Assembly: GCA_012184525.1 (NCBI GenBank)
Contig: WOFQ01000015.1
Span: 124,001-188,000, forward strand
Length of the DNA: 64,000 bases
Source of the DNA: Xenoacremonium recifei
Taxonomy: Eukaryota > Ascomycota > Sordariomycetes > Hypocreales > Nectriaceae
Reading direction: 5' to 3'
In this document: piece after piece, positions 21,644 to 33,629 of the stretch
Layout: each line of letters begins with the position of its first letter
How positions within the stretch are numbered: the first letter of the stretch is position 1
Notes under the pieces: model-generated
The model's input: only the letters and a program-made list of their open reading frames with translations
Databases searched by the model: none
Told to the model about the DNA's origin: nothing
Position numbers and translations under genes: made by a program

Positions 21644-24600
21644 CGTAATGGCTTCGACAGGGGCAATTGGCGATTTAGAGAAGCTTGCAGGTCGATTGAA
21701 GGAGAAGGGTAAATGAGTCGATCAGATTTGGTGTCAAAAGGAGGCTCCTCGGTAGCCGCGTGAGTTTGGTTGCCTCTCGGTGTATGAGGGAGCTTGTGTG
21801 AATTTTCTGTTGAGATGGAGGTCAGTTTGTTGTTGTGACGGGGCCAGTGATAAGTGACGACAGCTCCCGGGCGAGAAACGTCACCCGCACCAAGTGAGAC
21901 ATGCCACAGAGATACGCACATGAAGAGGAGAAGAAAACCCTGAAGACAAGAATTCGGGATTCGATCTGTCAAAGGAAAGGATTTGTCGTCGTCGACCGTT
22001 TTTGAAAACGAGGAGGTTGAAGAAGAAGCTCTGGAAGAGGGAGCTCGAATTGGAAACCAGGGGCGTAGAGGGGCCTTATTTGCCGGTCCAGATCATTGGG
22101 TGGCGGCAATTGTCATCAGCGCCTGAATCAACAATTGGATCCCTCTTGACGTATTGCAAGATGGGTCGTAAAAAAACAGAGACAAGGGAAGGGAGCCTGG
22201 GAAAGGAAAGATCGTCAGGTGGAAGGGAAAGGGTTGAAGGAGAGAAGCATGGGATGGGATTATATCGAGATGAGGAGGCAGGAGCAGCACCAGGTTTGAG
22301 GGGAAGGAGCAGCCCAGAGTACCAGACTTGCCAGAGTACCTAACCTCCCGTCATGCTGGGGGGGAGATTGCGTCTGGACCACGGAGTACCGACGGGGTCA
22401 CCTTGGACGCTTGGGCCGCTAACCCCAGCAGCTTCCCTACTATTACGGGTGCGCTACGACGTAGCACTGGATAGCGGACGGGCTTGCCGCTTTGGGGGCC
22501 TGGGCATGCTAGGCTCTGGGCGCGGGTGACACCTGGGGGCACAGCGAGCCGGGCGCTAGAGCCACTGAAGCATGGCAGGCTGGAAGTCGCTGGCGCTAGA
22601 CGGGGGGTACTTTGCGGGTACTTTGCGCTGCCCTGGTCGGGGGCTAAGACGCCGGGAGAGCTGCCCCTGGGGCTTTTTCCAGGGCCAACCCCGGGCTGGT
22701 TCTCCTGCTTCTCGACTTTGGCTCTGGAAGCCCCGATAGCAAGGTTCCATCGCCAACTTGAGCCTTTTTGCAGTGCGGGCGATGCAATGGAATGGAATGC
22801 TTGAGAATGGCTCTGTCCGCATGAACTCTCGATGCCGGAACCTTTCAGCCACAGTGCGCCGCCTCGTCGCTGAGATGTTCACTGGAAGTGGTACGAATAC
22901 GGGACGAGCAAAGGGCAGCAGCATCAGCGCCCAGCAGGGGAACAGCCGAGATTGTGACAATCGACCGACTTGGTGGTGATCCAGATGGAGCCTGGCTGAG
23001 CCTGACTCGCCGTGGGCAGATTCCCGTCCATGTTGCACCCGCGTTGAGTGCTCGCCTCCTAACCTCAGCAAAGACACACACATCAAGAGGGGTATGTCGG
23101 CACGCATGATGGCATGATTCTCCCGCTATCCTTCGCATTGAACTTGTTTCTGCGCTTGTTTCGACACCGCGGCGCTGTGAGCTGTTTCTGATTGATCCCG
23201 TCGCTGTTAGCGCTCGTCCCGTTTCCCCTGGTGTGATGCGAGGGGTGAATGGCTCTTCAGTGCGCATGAACCGCCGCCACTGGCCGCCGACTCGATGCTA
23301 CTTCATAGGCGCACTTGGCATTGCCTCTTCAAACTCATACCTGTACTCCGTACTCTTAAGCTCGCGCCACAGCAGCCTGATGAGGAGACTATCCAAAGTC
23401 TGCTCGGCCTGCTGCAAGGATAACCTCCAACTATAGCGATCGCCCAGGGCCTCCTCCGACTTGATTCGGATCTTCTCTGCTCATCAGGTCTCGAATACGC
23501 CCCCTCCGCAACTCTAGGATAGCACGTATCCGTACTTGCTATGCAGGCACTCTATAGCTGCTGGTGACGCGATACGGGCCACTCTCGCCGAGACATGGCA
23601 GCAAATTGGCCCCTTTTGGCGGGGGCAGCTTGGGTCAACCGTTCCGTTATTAGCAAGTGCCGGGTCGTGCAGCGGATAAAGACGATGCCACCAGTTGACT
23701 ATCGCCATTATCCGTGGATAAGGCAAAGGCCTCAACAAAGGGCTTATAGACAACGGCTTCACCCGCTCCCTTGACACTCTTGAAGCCTGGTCTCACCTAT
23801 GGACGGCTCCCTCCCGAGAGAGGCTCTCAGCACTCAACCAGATCAGATCACAGACACTCGAGCCTCGACGCGGTCTAGAACACAGACCTGGTCGCTAATG
23901 CAGGGACCCATCACCGTCACTGGCGGGTGCTTCACCCGCGCGAGCTGGCATTGGCCCGCCGTCCATGTTGATCTGCAGCTTTCGTCTGGACGCTAGCCCC
24001 GACTCGACGGTCCCTGAGTCGCTCGCTCCCTGCAGCGAACCTCCAGAAGCCTCAAGCCTCCAGCGCCGGCTTGCTTTCTGCTTGTGGCATCTCGGGATGG
24101 CGCGGCGTGGCGACTGTCTCGCGGGCTTGCGAAAGCCTCCAGATCGAGACCCCCAGGTGGCAGCTCACAGCCTCATTGGGCTTGTCGAAATGCAGAGCGA
24201 GAGAATCAAGCAGTGCGTCCAAGACACGGGTAGGCTTCGCCGAAGCGAACGCCCGCTACCACGTTTTTGCAGTGGACGTACATACTCCATCCGTATCGAA
24301 TACGCGCGTTTTCATCCTAGCTCAAGCCGCAGCATCTTCCCCTCTCACGATCCCACGCTGTGCGGTGCTGGAGCGGCACCCCGTTCCGGGCGCTGGCCAG
24401 CTTTGATGCCCCTGATCCTTGATGGGCGAATCCCCCAGTCCAAGTCGTAGCCGCGTTGCCGCTGTGAGCGACCACACGTGCCTTGTCCTTGGTCAACGTG
24501 GACGGCCAGGAGTCTGTTCCACTTAACATATACATGCAAGGTCGCTAGCCAATGATAAGCCAAGCTGAAAATACTGTATACTGGAATTGAATCCGTCGTT

Positions 24601-24651
24601 CTTTAAAAGTTATTATCTGTAAACTGTACATTTTCTATCCCTTATCCAAAT
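21644..24651. other. 3-kb gene desert
   Basis: Mostly GC-rich DNA (22,300-24,500) without any frame that shows a domain, signal peptide or clean exon structure. Overlapping short frames occur on both strands. A full GTACTCCGTAC motif lies at 23,343-23,353 and a partial one (ACGGAGTAC) at 22,381-22,389. I see no gene or RNA. Confidence 0.5.
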
Positions 24652-27468
24652 CTACGCCTGAATCTTAGACTTGACCCAATTCTCCAGACCTTTGACGCTG
24701 ATAATCTCTTGCACACTGGGGGGCAACTCGCTGGCCTTCTGCTCCCAGACAGTGCCATCCTTTTCTGTAATCACCACCTTAGAGCGGCGGACATCCCAGA
24801 CAATCTTCCAGCCTGTGCGGCGAGTCAGAGGCTTCTCCGCATCATTCTTGAACGCCTCACGTAGGCGCTCGACCAGGCGAGGGATTTCAAGAGACACCAA
24901 TGCGTTGTTGATGCTGTTGCGGCCGAAGATGTTGCCGAGACTGCCTGCAATAACGAGAGGGATGTCTCTGGCCAGGATGGCCGTGGCGGCTTGCTCACGG
25001 GAACTCCCTACGAAAAATGGATCAGATATCATACTCGTGCCTGTGATTATCGATTTGCCAGGTCACTTACCACATCCAAAGTTGAACCCGGTCACCAGGA
25101 CATCACCAGGCTTAGTGATGTTGCCAAACTCGGGGTCATAATTCTCCATACAGACGGCAGCCATCGTCTCTTTCGGTAAATTGTCCTGATACGTATATTT
25201 GCCTAGATTTCACGATTAGTCCCATGTCTGTGCAGTCCAACAAGCAGCTCTTCAATGCTTCGCTCACCGGGATAGATGCCATCAGTGTTGATATTATCGT
25301 TATCCCTATAAACGATTAGTATATGCCAAGGACGTAGTGGTAATTTCAGATTCACTTACAAGAAGACAATTTCGCCCTCGATCTTTTCAGGAAAGCCGGG
25401 GAGAATATCGGTCAAAGCCTCCTCCGCCGCCTCAGTGGTGGCGGGCTTCTCCTGGCCGTCATTCTCTGCGACAGCAATCATGTTATTCAATTCGTTAATG
25501 AGCTTATCGAACGCGCCCTCGATAGATCGAGCTTTGTCAGCGACAAAATCACCACTTCCCTCCCCGATAATGACCTTTTCGACACCCTCTGGCTTCTGAT
25601 ACCAGCCAGGGCCGGCGATTTTACCCTGTAGAGCACTGGCAGCAACAACTTCAGGACTGGCAAGATATGCCTTGCTAGCCCGTGATCCCATTCGTCCAGA
25701 GTAGTTTCGGTTTGATGCTGATATGCCCACTTCGCCGTCCTCAAGTAGGCCGGTGCCGAGACCAATACACGGTCCACACGCAGCTGGAAGCTCTATTGCA
25801 CCAGCATCGAGCAGAATCTTCCAATCGCCGGCCTCCTCGGCAATTGCTTGCTCGGAGAGAGAGGCTGCGCCAAGATAGAAACGAACACCATCGGCAACCT
25901 TGGCGGGCTTGCCATCCTTGGCAGCCTCGCGGAAGACTCGAGCAGCCGCGGCGATGTCGCTGGCTCTGGAGTTAGTGCATGACACCAGATACGCCTTATC
26001 GATCTTGATGTTCTGAGGCTCGAGGTTCTTGATAGGGTTGGCGATTTTCACACTGTTAGGCCCCGCAACGAACGGTGAAAGGGTGGACAAGTTCATATAG
26101 AACTCTTTGGCATATGTAGCCCCTGGGTCGGCAACGAGGCGGTTTTCTGCAATCTTATCCACGGCCTCGTGGTTTATGCGCGTCTTAAGTGGGCTGTCGG
26201 TCACTGCTGCTGCAGTGGCTTTGGCGCGATACCAGGAGATGAGGGTCTCGTCAACGGGGAACAGTCCACCTTCACGAGCGTTAGTTTTGTCCTGTAATTA
26301 TGAAAGAAACTTACTGAGAGCTCCCCATTCTGTACACATATTTGCGATAGTCAGTCGCTCATCGATTGGGATGCTCGCCATGGTCTGCTGAGATCCGGTA
26401 AATTCCACGCAGTGGTTGAGGACGTCATCAGAACCGAGTAATGAGCAGAGTGTCAGAATCACGTCCTTGCCTGTGACTCCAGGGGGAAGAATGCCAGTGA
26501 ATGTGACTTTGGCCACAGGCGGATGCTGAAACCAGGTGCTTCCTGTAGCCCAAATAGCGGCTGCGTCAGTGCGAACGACAGCAGTTCCAAGGCATCCAAT
26601 TCCACCGTAAATTGGCGAATGGGAGTCACTTGCCACGCAGAGTGTTCCTGGCCAAGCGTGGCCTTTAACCATGTTAGCATAAAGTCGTTGTTCTTCGGCA
26701 GCTGACTGTGCTTCTTACCTTCATCTATCATTACTTGGTGTCCGATTCCGTAGCCAGCAGGGTAGAAGAAAGTGCCATGTGTCTCAGCGAATTCTTGAAT
26801 CAAACGATACTTTCGTAGATTGGTTTCTGTCTTCGATTGCACGTCATGATCCAAACCTAGGGTTCTCATGTTAGTTCCAGGCGTAGATGAGGTGGTCGAG
26901 GAAGACAGTACTCATCACGATCTGATTATTGTCGTGGACTTTAGTAAGACCGAGATTTAAAGCTTTGGTGGCTACAGGCCAGCTGTTGTCATGAGTCATG
27001 ATTCGGTGCGGTTGCTATTCCTTGCTTTAGTCTTCGGTCGTGTAGATGCAGAGGGCACCATGGATGTTACGATTGAGATGAAGTCCCCGGCCTTGACCGT
27101 CTTCCCAGGGGCGAGACCAAGAGCGTACTGCTGAAAGATCTTTTCCGTGAGGTTCTGCGGGTTGACCGGCGCCGCGGTCTTCTCGAAAGATGAGAGAATA
27201 TCGGCATTGGGAGAGCCCTCTAGTTGCGAATGAAAAGCCTGTTGTCTTCGGGAAACGGTCGCGGTATACGATCGGAGCTGAGACGCGGCTGTCGACGGCG
27301 TTCGCAAGCGGGCAATGGATAATCGAGACGGAGTGAACGCATGGCCAAGCGGCCTCAGAGAAATTCCTCTCTACATAACCAGTTTTCGTGTCAGCGAGGT
27401 CTCAACAGGTCTGGGGGATGGTGCCAGTCTTTATCATGACGGGAAGGGTAACGCACGAGTCGAGCCAT
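24652..27468 (-). CDS. LYS4: Homoaconitase, mitochondrial (lysine biosynthesis)
   Basis: Homoaconitate hydratase of the fungal alpha-aminoadipate pathway, a 4Fe-4S enzyme of the mitochondrial matrix. Nine exons in transcript order: 27468-27457, 27370-27071, 27014-26912, 26856-26719, 26662-26315, 26269-25360, 25305-25268, 25202-25071, 25007-24652; 778 residues, normal for the family. An Arg/Ser presequence (MARLRGISLRPLGHAF) comes first. Diagnostic blocks follow: CMTHDN-like IMTHDNSWPV, LDHDVQ, GYGIGHQVMIDEG, ASDSHSPIYGGIGCLGT, cluster cysteines in VSCTNSRASD and ACGPCIGLG, GRMGSRASKAYLASPEVV, then the swivel domain with DNDNINTDGIYPGKYTYQ and GFNFGCGSSREQAA. Every junction keeps frame and restores a family block. 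Exon 1 is only 12 nt. An exact exon 1 depends on the ATG at 27468 and a GTGCGT donor. Confidence 0.94.
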
Positions 27469-28351
27469 TATGAATTCTTTTAGCCAGCTACTGGCTTGTC
27501 TAGTAAAGCATGCCAGACACAAGACTAAATAAATCAGGTGGTGGTTATGAATCTTCTCGTGAGGAAGCGAGCGGAAGGTAGACGTTGATTGTTGTCGATA
27601 TGAATGTCGTTGCGACAGGGCCGGCGTCGGAGCAGAGGGCAAAAAAAAAAGTGACTCCGTCTGTAATTGGGGAGAAGTCATTGGTTGGCTCGGCATGACG
27701 ACAGGCGCCCCTCCCCCGTACCTCCCCCACATTTTCAGGGCAGCCGGGGCATTCTCGGCTATCACGTGAGCTGCCCAATAATGCCTAAGGAAAGCATCGC
27801 GATGATAGAAGAGCTGCACCAATCTTATATCTTCCTCCTTCCAGAGTCTAAGATCGCATCTTCGGCTAAGGAGAAGCTGCCGCGCCTCTATGAACCCAAC
27901 TTGTTCACTCTGATACGCCCAATCATGACATCTAGCTCGACGAAAATGATGCTCATATACACCAGGCGATCCCGAGGAAGATCTTGGGGGCAGCTTCCAC
28001 CTTGAATAAGTCCTGTGCCTGGGACGGCCTTTCCCAATGTCTGCATGCTTCATGATGGCTTCCCAAAATGAGACCGCGTCCGTGGTCTGTCTTTCCCAGA
28101 ACCAGGCAGAGGCTGTTGCTGGGCTCGCTTCCATTTCTTCTGAGAGCCCCTTCTGGGCTCTGTTGTTTCTTCTGCTCTTCTTCAGTATCCTTCATTCATC
28201 ATCCTTCGCTCGAAGAATCCATCATCCCGATGAGAGTTTCATCAAGACACTCGTAACAGTGTTTGGTCCACCCGGACAGTGTGTTCCTACACTCGACGGG
28301 CTCGATTCGCCGCGCACCTCGGATCGCTAGGTTCAGTCTTACAGCTCGAGT
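27469..28351. other. Divergent promoter region
   Basis: 883 nt between LYS4 (-) and the PLAC8-like gene (+). An A10 run lies at 27,640-27,649, followed by TGACTCC at 27,651-27,657, close to but not a full Gcn4/CPC1 site (TGACTCA). Open frames seen here overlap one another and are not supported. Confidence 0.45.
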
Positions 28352-29873
28352 ATGTCTCCCAAGCGTCACTGGACTGGCAAACCCAGATTCAGAAGCCCCA
28401 ACTGTGTCCTCTGGTACCATCGTCACCCTGGCCCGCTCTGGGCACCCGGTCCAGCTGTCAGGATGGAGAAGCAAGCTGCCGCGGAGCGCCTGAAGCAATG
28501 GCACGCCTTCAACTCGGCCGACTACGATGAGGAGGCGATCGAGGATGCGGCTCTGTGGCCCTGTGGCACTTATGCCCGTATTCAAGAACGCCTTCGTCGG
28601 GCTGCTCAAGGCCGCGATGCTATCAACATCCCGGTACAACCCTGGTTCAGCCCTCTTTGTTTCCTGTTCGCCTGCTGTCTACCTTGTAAGCAAGCAACCC
28701 CACCATCTCTGGAGACCGGAGCACTGATATGAGATAGTCTACGGCTTCTTGATTGCCAAACTACAGGGAGCGGTTCGATTCTTCTACGGCATCGAGGGCA
28801 GTGACAGTAGCGATTGCTACGATGGGTGTTGCTCCCCTTGCGTTACTCTTGTGCGAGACGAACAAGAAATTATCGACCGCGAGTCGCGATTCAACCAGAG
28901 GCCAGGATCAACGCCATACTCTGACCCATATCGATCGCAACCTCGGATGAGTGCCCCATTCTCGTCATCGCCAAGCTCGTCGGGCAGTCAAGAGCCTCCT
29001 CTTGAGACTATACCCGAGGTTCCGTCCAGAAAACACTCTCATCACCGCCATCACCGTCACGACACCGATAGACCGCACTCTATCTCTGTTGATCCAGTTG
29101 CTTCCTCAGACCCGACTCGTATACGATCACATACCATCGGCAAGGACCCAATCCAAGCTCCTGCTGGTCCAGGCCCGCAACCACACGAACTCAGTCGAGA
29201 TCCAACCTCGCCAGGACAACGGCCGCCAGTAGATCATTCTCACCATCTCCATCATGATCCCAAGGTTGAACAGAGCGCTTCCCCTACGCACAATCTTCGG
29301 CAGGATGCCACGATTCCCCCGCGTCACCATCATCATGAGCACGAGCTTGACCACGATCCGACGGTTGGCCAGAAAGCTATCCATGCGCATGAGCTCCAGC
29401 ATGACGACAAAGTCCCTCAAACAGCACCACATAACCATGAGCATGAGCTAGCATCCGACCAGGTAGTGAACTCGCCCCATAATCATGAGCACCAGCTTGA
29501 ATCCGACAGGACCATGTCCACAACTCCCTCATTCCTCGGTCGTCTATTCCGGTCTGGCCAGTCTTCGGGCGAGCAGGGCTCTCATGAGCATGGCTCTCAC
29601 CACCAAGGCACTCTTGAGCAAGCCCCGCACGGTTTGCATGGCATTGAGTCGGATCAGGTGGCACGCGCGTATCGTCCGCCTTATGCACACCATCTGGAAC
29701 AGGATGAGGTAGTGTCCCAACCGAAGCGGACACAGCCGCATACGCTTGGTCAAGGTGCGGCGACCTCATCTCAGGCTCACGGACAGGTCCAGGCGGCAGA
29801 CGATCACCTGGAGGGTAATCAGCAAGCTGCGACGAAGGCTGCAGATACAGGGCCACACCATGTCACTCATTGA
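28352..29873 (+). CDS. PLAC8-family-like protein with histidine-rich repeat tail
   Basis: Function unknown. Exons 28352-28685 and 28738-29873 (52-nt intron) give 489 residues from the first ATG. A second in-frame ATG at 28463 (MEKQAAAERLKQW) would give 452. The Cys-rich core is PLAC8-like: DAALWPCGTYARIQERL, then PWFSPLCFLFACCLPFYGFL with a hydrophobic stretch spanning the exon junction, then CYDGCCSPCVTLVRDEQEII. PLAC8 members in other organisms are membrane-associated. The C-terminal 300 residues are polar and built from about twelve degenerate units of the form H-x-L-x-x-D-x-x-V, with many histidine pairs. The core junction (cct t / tc tac) keeps frame and hydrophobicity. It is divergent from LYS4. 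Confidence 0.75.
29080..29770 (+). repeat. Degenerate protein-coding repeat, H-x-L-x-x-D-x-x-V units
   Basis: About twelve units of 16-25 codons inside the PLAC8-like gene. Examples: HELSRDPT, HHLHHDPKV, HNLRQDATI, HELDHDPTV, HELQHDDKV, HELASDQVV, HQLESDRTM, HHLEQDEVV, HTLGQGAAT. Spacing is irregular. Confidence 0.75.
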
Positions 29874-30828
29874 AGGGGGCGACGAGTAATGTAGGGACCG
29901 AGGGTTGGGAGCTAGTAATGGGTGCTTCGAGCATGTAATGGAAGCTTCAGAGTCGTTGGTTGGGTAGGCGAGGAACAGGTGCGGTGTCAGGCGGCTAGGT
30001 TACCTAGAACAAAGCACAGGCTCAAACCCGTAGTATTCTTAGCCTCCTAGACCATTCTTGCGTCACGACTGAATAGATGTTGTTCCGAGAGCCATTGACG
30101 GGTGTGCCTTGTGGGCTGTGAAGGCAACGGGAAACTGATGGCCAGTGATGGTATTGGACGGGCCCATTATGCGACCTCACGGAGTCGAATCACCTCGGCT
30201 GGGTCGATTTACGTTAGCTGAAGCCGACGTGGCAGAGCTATCTCTTCATGACCTAATCGTCCTGCTCGGAGATAGCGAAGGAACGGCGGGAAACACGAAG
30301 GCATTGGAGCGAATTGGCGGCCATAGGAGGCTGTGAAAGATGTGAACCACGGTCCAAAACTGGGCTCCTCCAAGACGTAATGCCTCGCCAAAGTCAGGCT
30401 ACGAATATCAAAGCTATCGTTTTAAATCAGGTCTTTCGGGCGCAGCCGTGACTGGAGCACAGCTCTGAGGCAGAGGTCGCAGAAAGGACGCAGAACTCGA
30501 GACGGTGGATAGTTTGGGGCTGGGGGGTTGCATCTGTACTATGTAGTGTCGTCGCCGAGATAGCACCAGTGGTACACCCGCGAGTCACGAAAGCTCTCGA
30601 AGGGTAATGATAGACGGCAAGGCCAGCTCAAAGGCCGCAATCGGGCGAGCCCGAGACCATCTATATCAGCAGGCCAGCTCAGAAAAGGCGGCGGAGCAAG
30701 GCACGGAGCGTCTATCGACTGGGCACGGGGCTGCAGCGATGAAATCTGCAGGAAGGCCGAGAGGCGAGACGCTGCTGGCGGCGGAATGCTGCAGCCCGAG
30801 GGCGAGGGGAAGGGCCGGGCAAGCTATC

Positions 30829-30852
30829 AGTATTAGTATTAGTATTAGTATT
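30829..30852. repeat. (AGTATT)n microsatellite
   Basis: Four 6-bp units in a row in intergenic DNA. The unit is not the fungal telomere repeat. Confidence 0.85.
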
Positions 30853-31744
30853 GGCGGGACACACGAAGCTGTCACGAACGCGACGAGAGCCCGACGCGGG
30901 TGGTCGGGGGGCGGGTTTTTCTTATAGTTGGGAGGGAAATCCGCTCAGGGCAGCGGTGAGGGGGCGGTGTTACAGGTGATGCTGGATTATTGCATGATGG
31001 GATGCGCTGGACAGACGAATATCAGGATCTTACAGAGGAGGAGGTCGCAGGAGAGGCGGCCCGGGACGAATGGGTGTCCTTGTTGGCCCGCCGGGCTGGG
31101 CAGACTTGATACGGGCCTTATGTACGGGATAGGACGATGAGACCCGGACATGGGGCGGCTTGCGGCAAAGACAGGGCGATCGGGGAGGGTCATCAGGCTT
31201 TCGTGATGTGGCGATCGGGAGCTTGTCTGGGAGAGAGAGGAGGGGGAGGGCGGGCAGTGGTGGGTGATGGATGGTGAGAGTGCCACGGTGAGATATGGAT
31301 GTAGCACATCGGACACTGGATCTGGGAGAGGGAGAGAGACAGCGAGAGGATCACGATGCTGGAGATCCGTTGGCTGCTGGGGTTCCATTGCACTGCATTG
31401 CGTTGCATCGAGGCCCGTTGCATAAGACGCTGGTGGTGCATCAGCGCTGCGGGTTGCTGCTGGCCAGCGGTTAGTACGGAGTCTCTCTCCTCTGTCGAGC
31501 AGTCAGAGTTAAATGAAGAAACGCGTCCCGATGCGCAGAGCCAAAAAGTCCCCCCCGGCCGAACTCTCGCTGGCCCGCAGCAGCAATGCTGGCCCCAAGG
31601 GAGAGCCGGGAGGATTGAGTATGAGCCTCGAATTCCACCCGCAGAAATGATCCAGAGACTGTCTCACCTGCAGCCGCCTGAAAGGAGCAAGGCTCGCGCG
31701 CGCCCGCAGCCAACAGAATCGCGTCGATTGGCGGGCGACGCCCC

Positions 31745-31751
31745 TATAAAG
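31745..31751 (+). promoter_or_regulatory. Possible TATA element
   Basis: TATAAAG, followed by a long pyrimidine-rich leader to the ATG at 32320. If used, the 5' UTR would be about 0.5 kb. Confidence 0.3.
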
Positions 31752-32319
31752 CGCTGTATTTTAGCAGTGACACGGCACACACGCGTTGGAGCTGCCCCAT
31801 TGGCTGCTCGTCGCCTGATCTGCTCCTCCACTCTGCATTTTCGCTGGATTCTCGCCCTCCATCTGCCCTCTCGCGTCCTCGCTTCTCTCTAATTGCATCT
31901 GCAGTGCCTTTTCCTCGCTGTTTCGTCCATTCTCTTACTCCAATACCACTTAACGCGACTTTTCCAGCTTGGCCCCTCCTTTCCCAGATCGCTCGCTCCC
32001 TTATGACCCTCCTCCCTCCCACCCTTTCGCTGCCTCGAATCCACTCTTGACCTTTCTCACGCTCCCTCCCTCACTTCTCTTCCATCCCGACTTTTCTGTT
32101 CCAACAACAAAAAACATCGCGATCGGGTCGTAAACAAGCAGGGTCTTGCATTCGTTTCTCCCTCTGTCGTGCTCTGTCTCCTCCTTGGCTGGTCCTCTGC
32201 TGTCTGCCTGCTGTTGCTGCTGCTGCACTGGACTAGACCTCTCCCACACCATACACACGAAACAGCCGACTTCACGATCCTTCGCCACTCGACAGCTCAG
32301 CACTGCTGCATCATCCGCC

Positions 32320-33629
32320 ATGGCTACCGTCACTCGCCAGCCCTTTGCTCCCCTCAACGAGGCCCGTCTGCAGAACCTCACCAGCTTGAAGAACCGACAG
32401 AATGGTATGTGATGGATGCAATGCCACCTCGATTGAGGATGGCCCTTGCCATATACACATAGCTCCATCAACACCAAATCAATTACTAACAACGCATAGC
32501 CATTTCATCCCCTGCTGGAAAGCGCAAGGCCGCTGAATTGATCGACACCGACGACTTCGAGAACATCGACCCCAGCGTTTTCGCCAAGCGCTCCAAGGGC
32601 GCCAACACCGGCACTCCGTCCAAGGACATCTTCAAGCCCTCCGCCTTCGTCCTCAAGGCTGCCAACTCTACCACCACTCCTACCACTACTCCCCTTGGTG
32701 ACATCCGAGCTTTGACGAGCCCTTCCAAGACTTCTCGCCGCACCCTCCAGCCCCGATCTCCCGCTGCCCGATTGAACCTGAACATCAGCACCAAGTCTTC
32801 ACCTATTACCCCCGCTGGTCGCTCGCCCACCCGAGGCAAGCGATCTGGTCTGCTCTCCAGCCGCCGACGCACTGTCGGTCCCTACACCCGTGTCGACCCT
32901 CCCCGATTCAGTCTCGGCTCTGAGGCACCCTTCTCTCTCGATGCTGCCCTCAAGGGTACCATCCCCGGCTATGCCTCCGTCAAGGCTACCTCCACCTCCG
33001 CAGCCATCAAGGATGGTCTCAATGCTCTACATGAGCCTGAGATGAAGGCCTCGTGGTTCTTCGACATTCACGAGGACACCCCTGAGCAGGAGATGACGAA
33101 CCTCCTCCAGCACAGCACCTGCACTCTCGACATTTCCTCGGACGAGGAGAGCGAGCGCAAGGCCAGCCGCGAGAGGGCTGAGGGTCGCGACAAGGAGAAC
33201 ATTCCTCCTGTGGATGATGTTTCTCAGACCTCTGCCCGCAGATCCGCTCGTCTCAACGCTGACGATATGGTCGTCGAGAAGGAGAGAGTCGCTCTAGGAG
33301 CTCTCAACACAGCTGATTTCTTCGCCGAGGGATGCGACGAGACTTCGGTCATCATAGTGCCTGGGGACGAAGATGAGCAGACTGAGACTGCTGTGCCAGA
33401 AGAGCCTGTTCTGCCCACCCAAAACTTTGACTTCAACTCGGAGCTGAAGCCCGTCGATGCCCCCCTCGAGTCTCCTATTGAGTCCCAACCCGATATTGAT
33501 GAGCTCATGAACAAACCCGACGAGGGCTCGTCCAAAGCTGCTGTTCTAGAGCCCATTGAGGGCACCGGCGAGAGCTTTGAGCTGTGGGAGAGCGGCAGCG
33601 CACAAGACGAAACTGAAGCCACTGCCTGA
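32320..33629 (+). CDS. Conserved hypothetical nuclear-type protein with a KEN box
   Basis: 404 residues from exons 32320-32404 and 32500-33629, with a 95-nt intron (GTATGT donor, ACTAAC branch, ATAG acceptor). No catalytic domain is visible. The N-terminus (PFAPLNEARLQNLTSLKNRQ) and FENIDPSVFAKRSK look conserved, but I cannot name the family. The middle is basic and Ser/Thr/Pro-rich with many SP/TP sites (ALTSPSKT, PRSPAAR, SSPITPAGRSPTRGKRS), as in CDK substrates. A KEN box occurs in GRDKENIPPVDD, and an acidic C-terminal half follows. KEN boxes mark APC/C targets, so cell-cycle-controlled turnover is an inference. A TATAAAG and a CT-rich leader precede it. Thymidylate kinase follows on the same strand. 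Confidence 0.78.

Larger units (their letters stand above)
29874..32319. other. Long intergenic region
   Basis: 2.45 kb. It holds an (AGTATT)n microsatellite at 30,829-30,852, a partial GTACGGAGT motif at 31,474-31,482, and a CT-rich leader from about 31,830 to 32,300 before the next gene. No gene is supported. Confidence 0.5.

Noticed and set aside
22351..24560. Several open frames of 60-160 codons
   Set aside because: They overlap on both strands, lack domains, and contain no consistent exon structure.
27651..27657. Gcn4/CPC1 binding site upstream of LYS4
   Set aside because: TGACTCC lacks the final A of TGACTCA, and a single near-match is not enough.
27391..28134. 247-codon minus-strand frame upstream of LYS4
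   Set aside because: It overlaps LYS4 exon 1 and intron 1 in a different use, and its content has no recognisable motif.
30829..30852. Possible interstitial telomere repeat
   Set aside because: The unit is AGTATT, not TTAGGG; it is a plain microsatellite.
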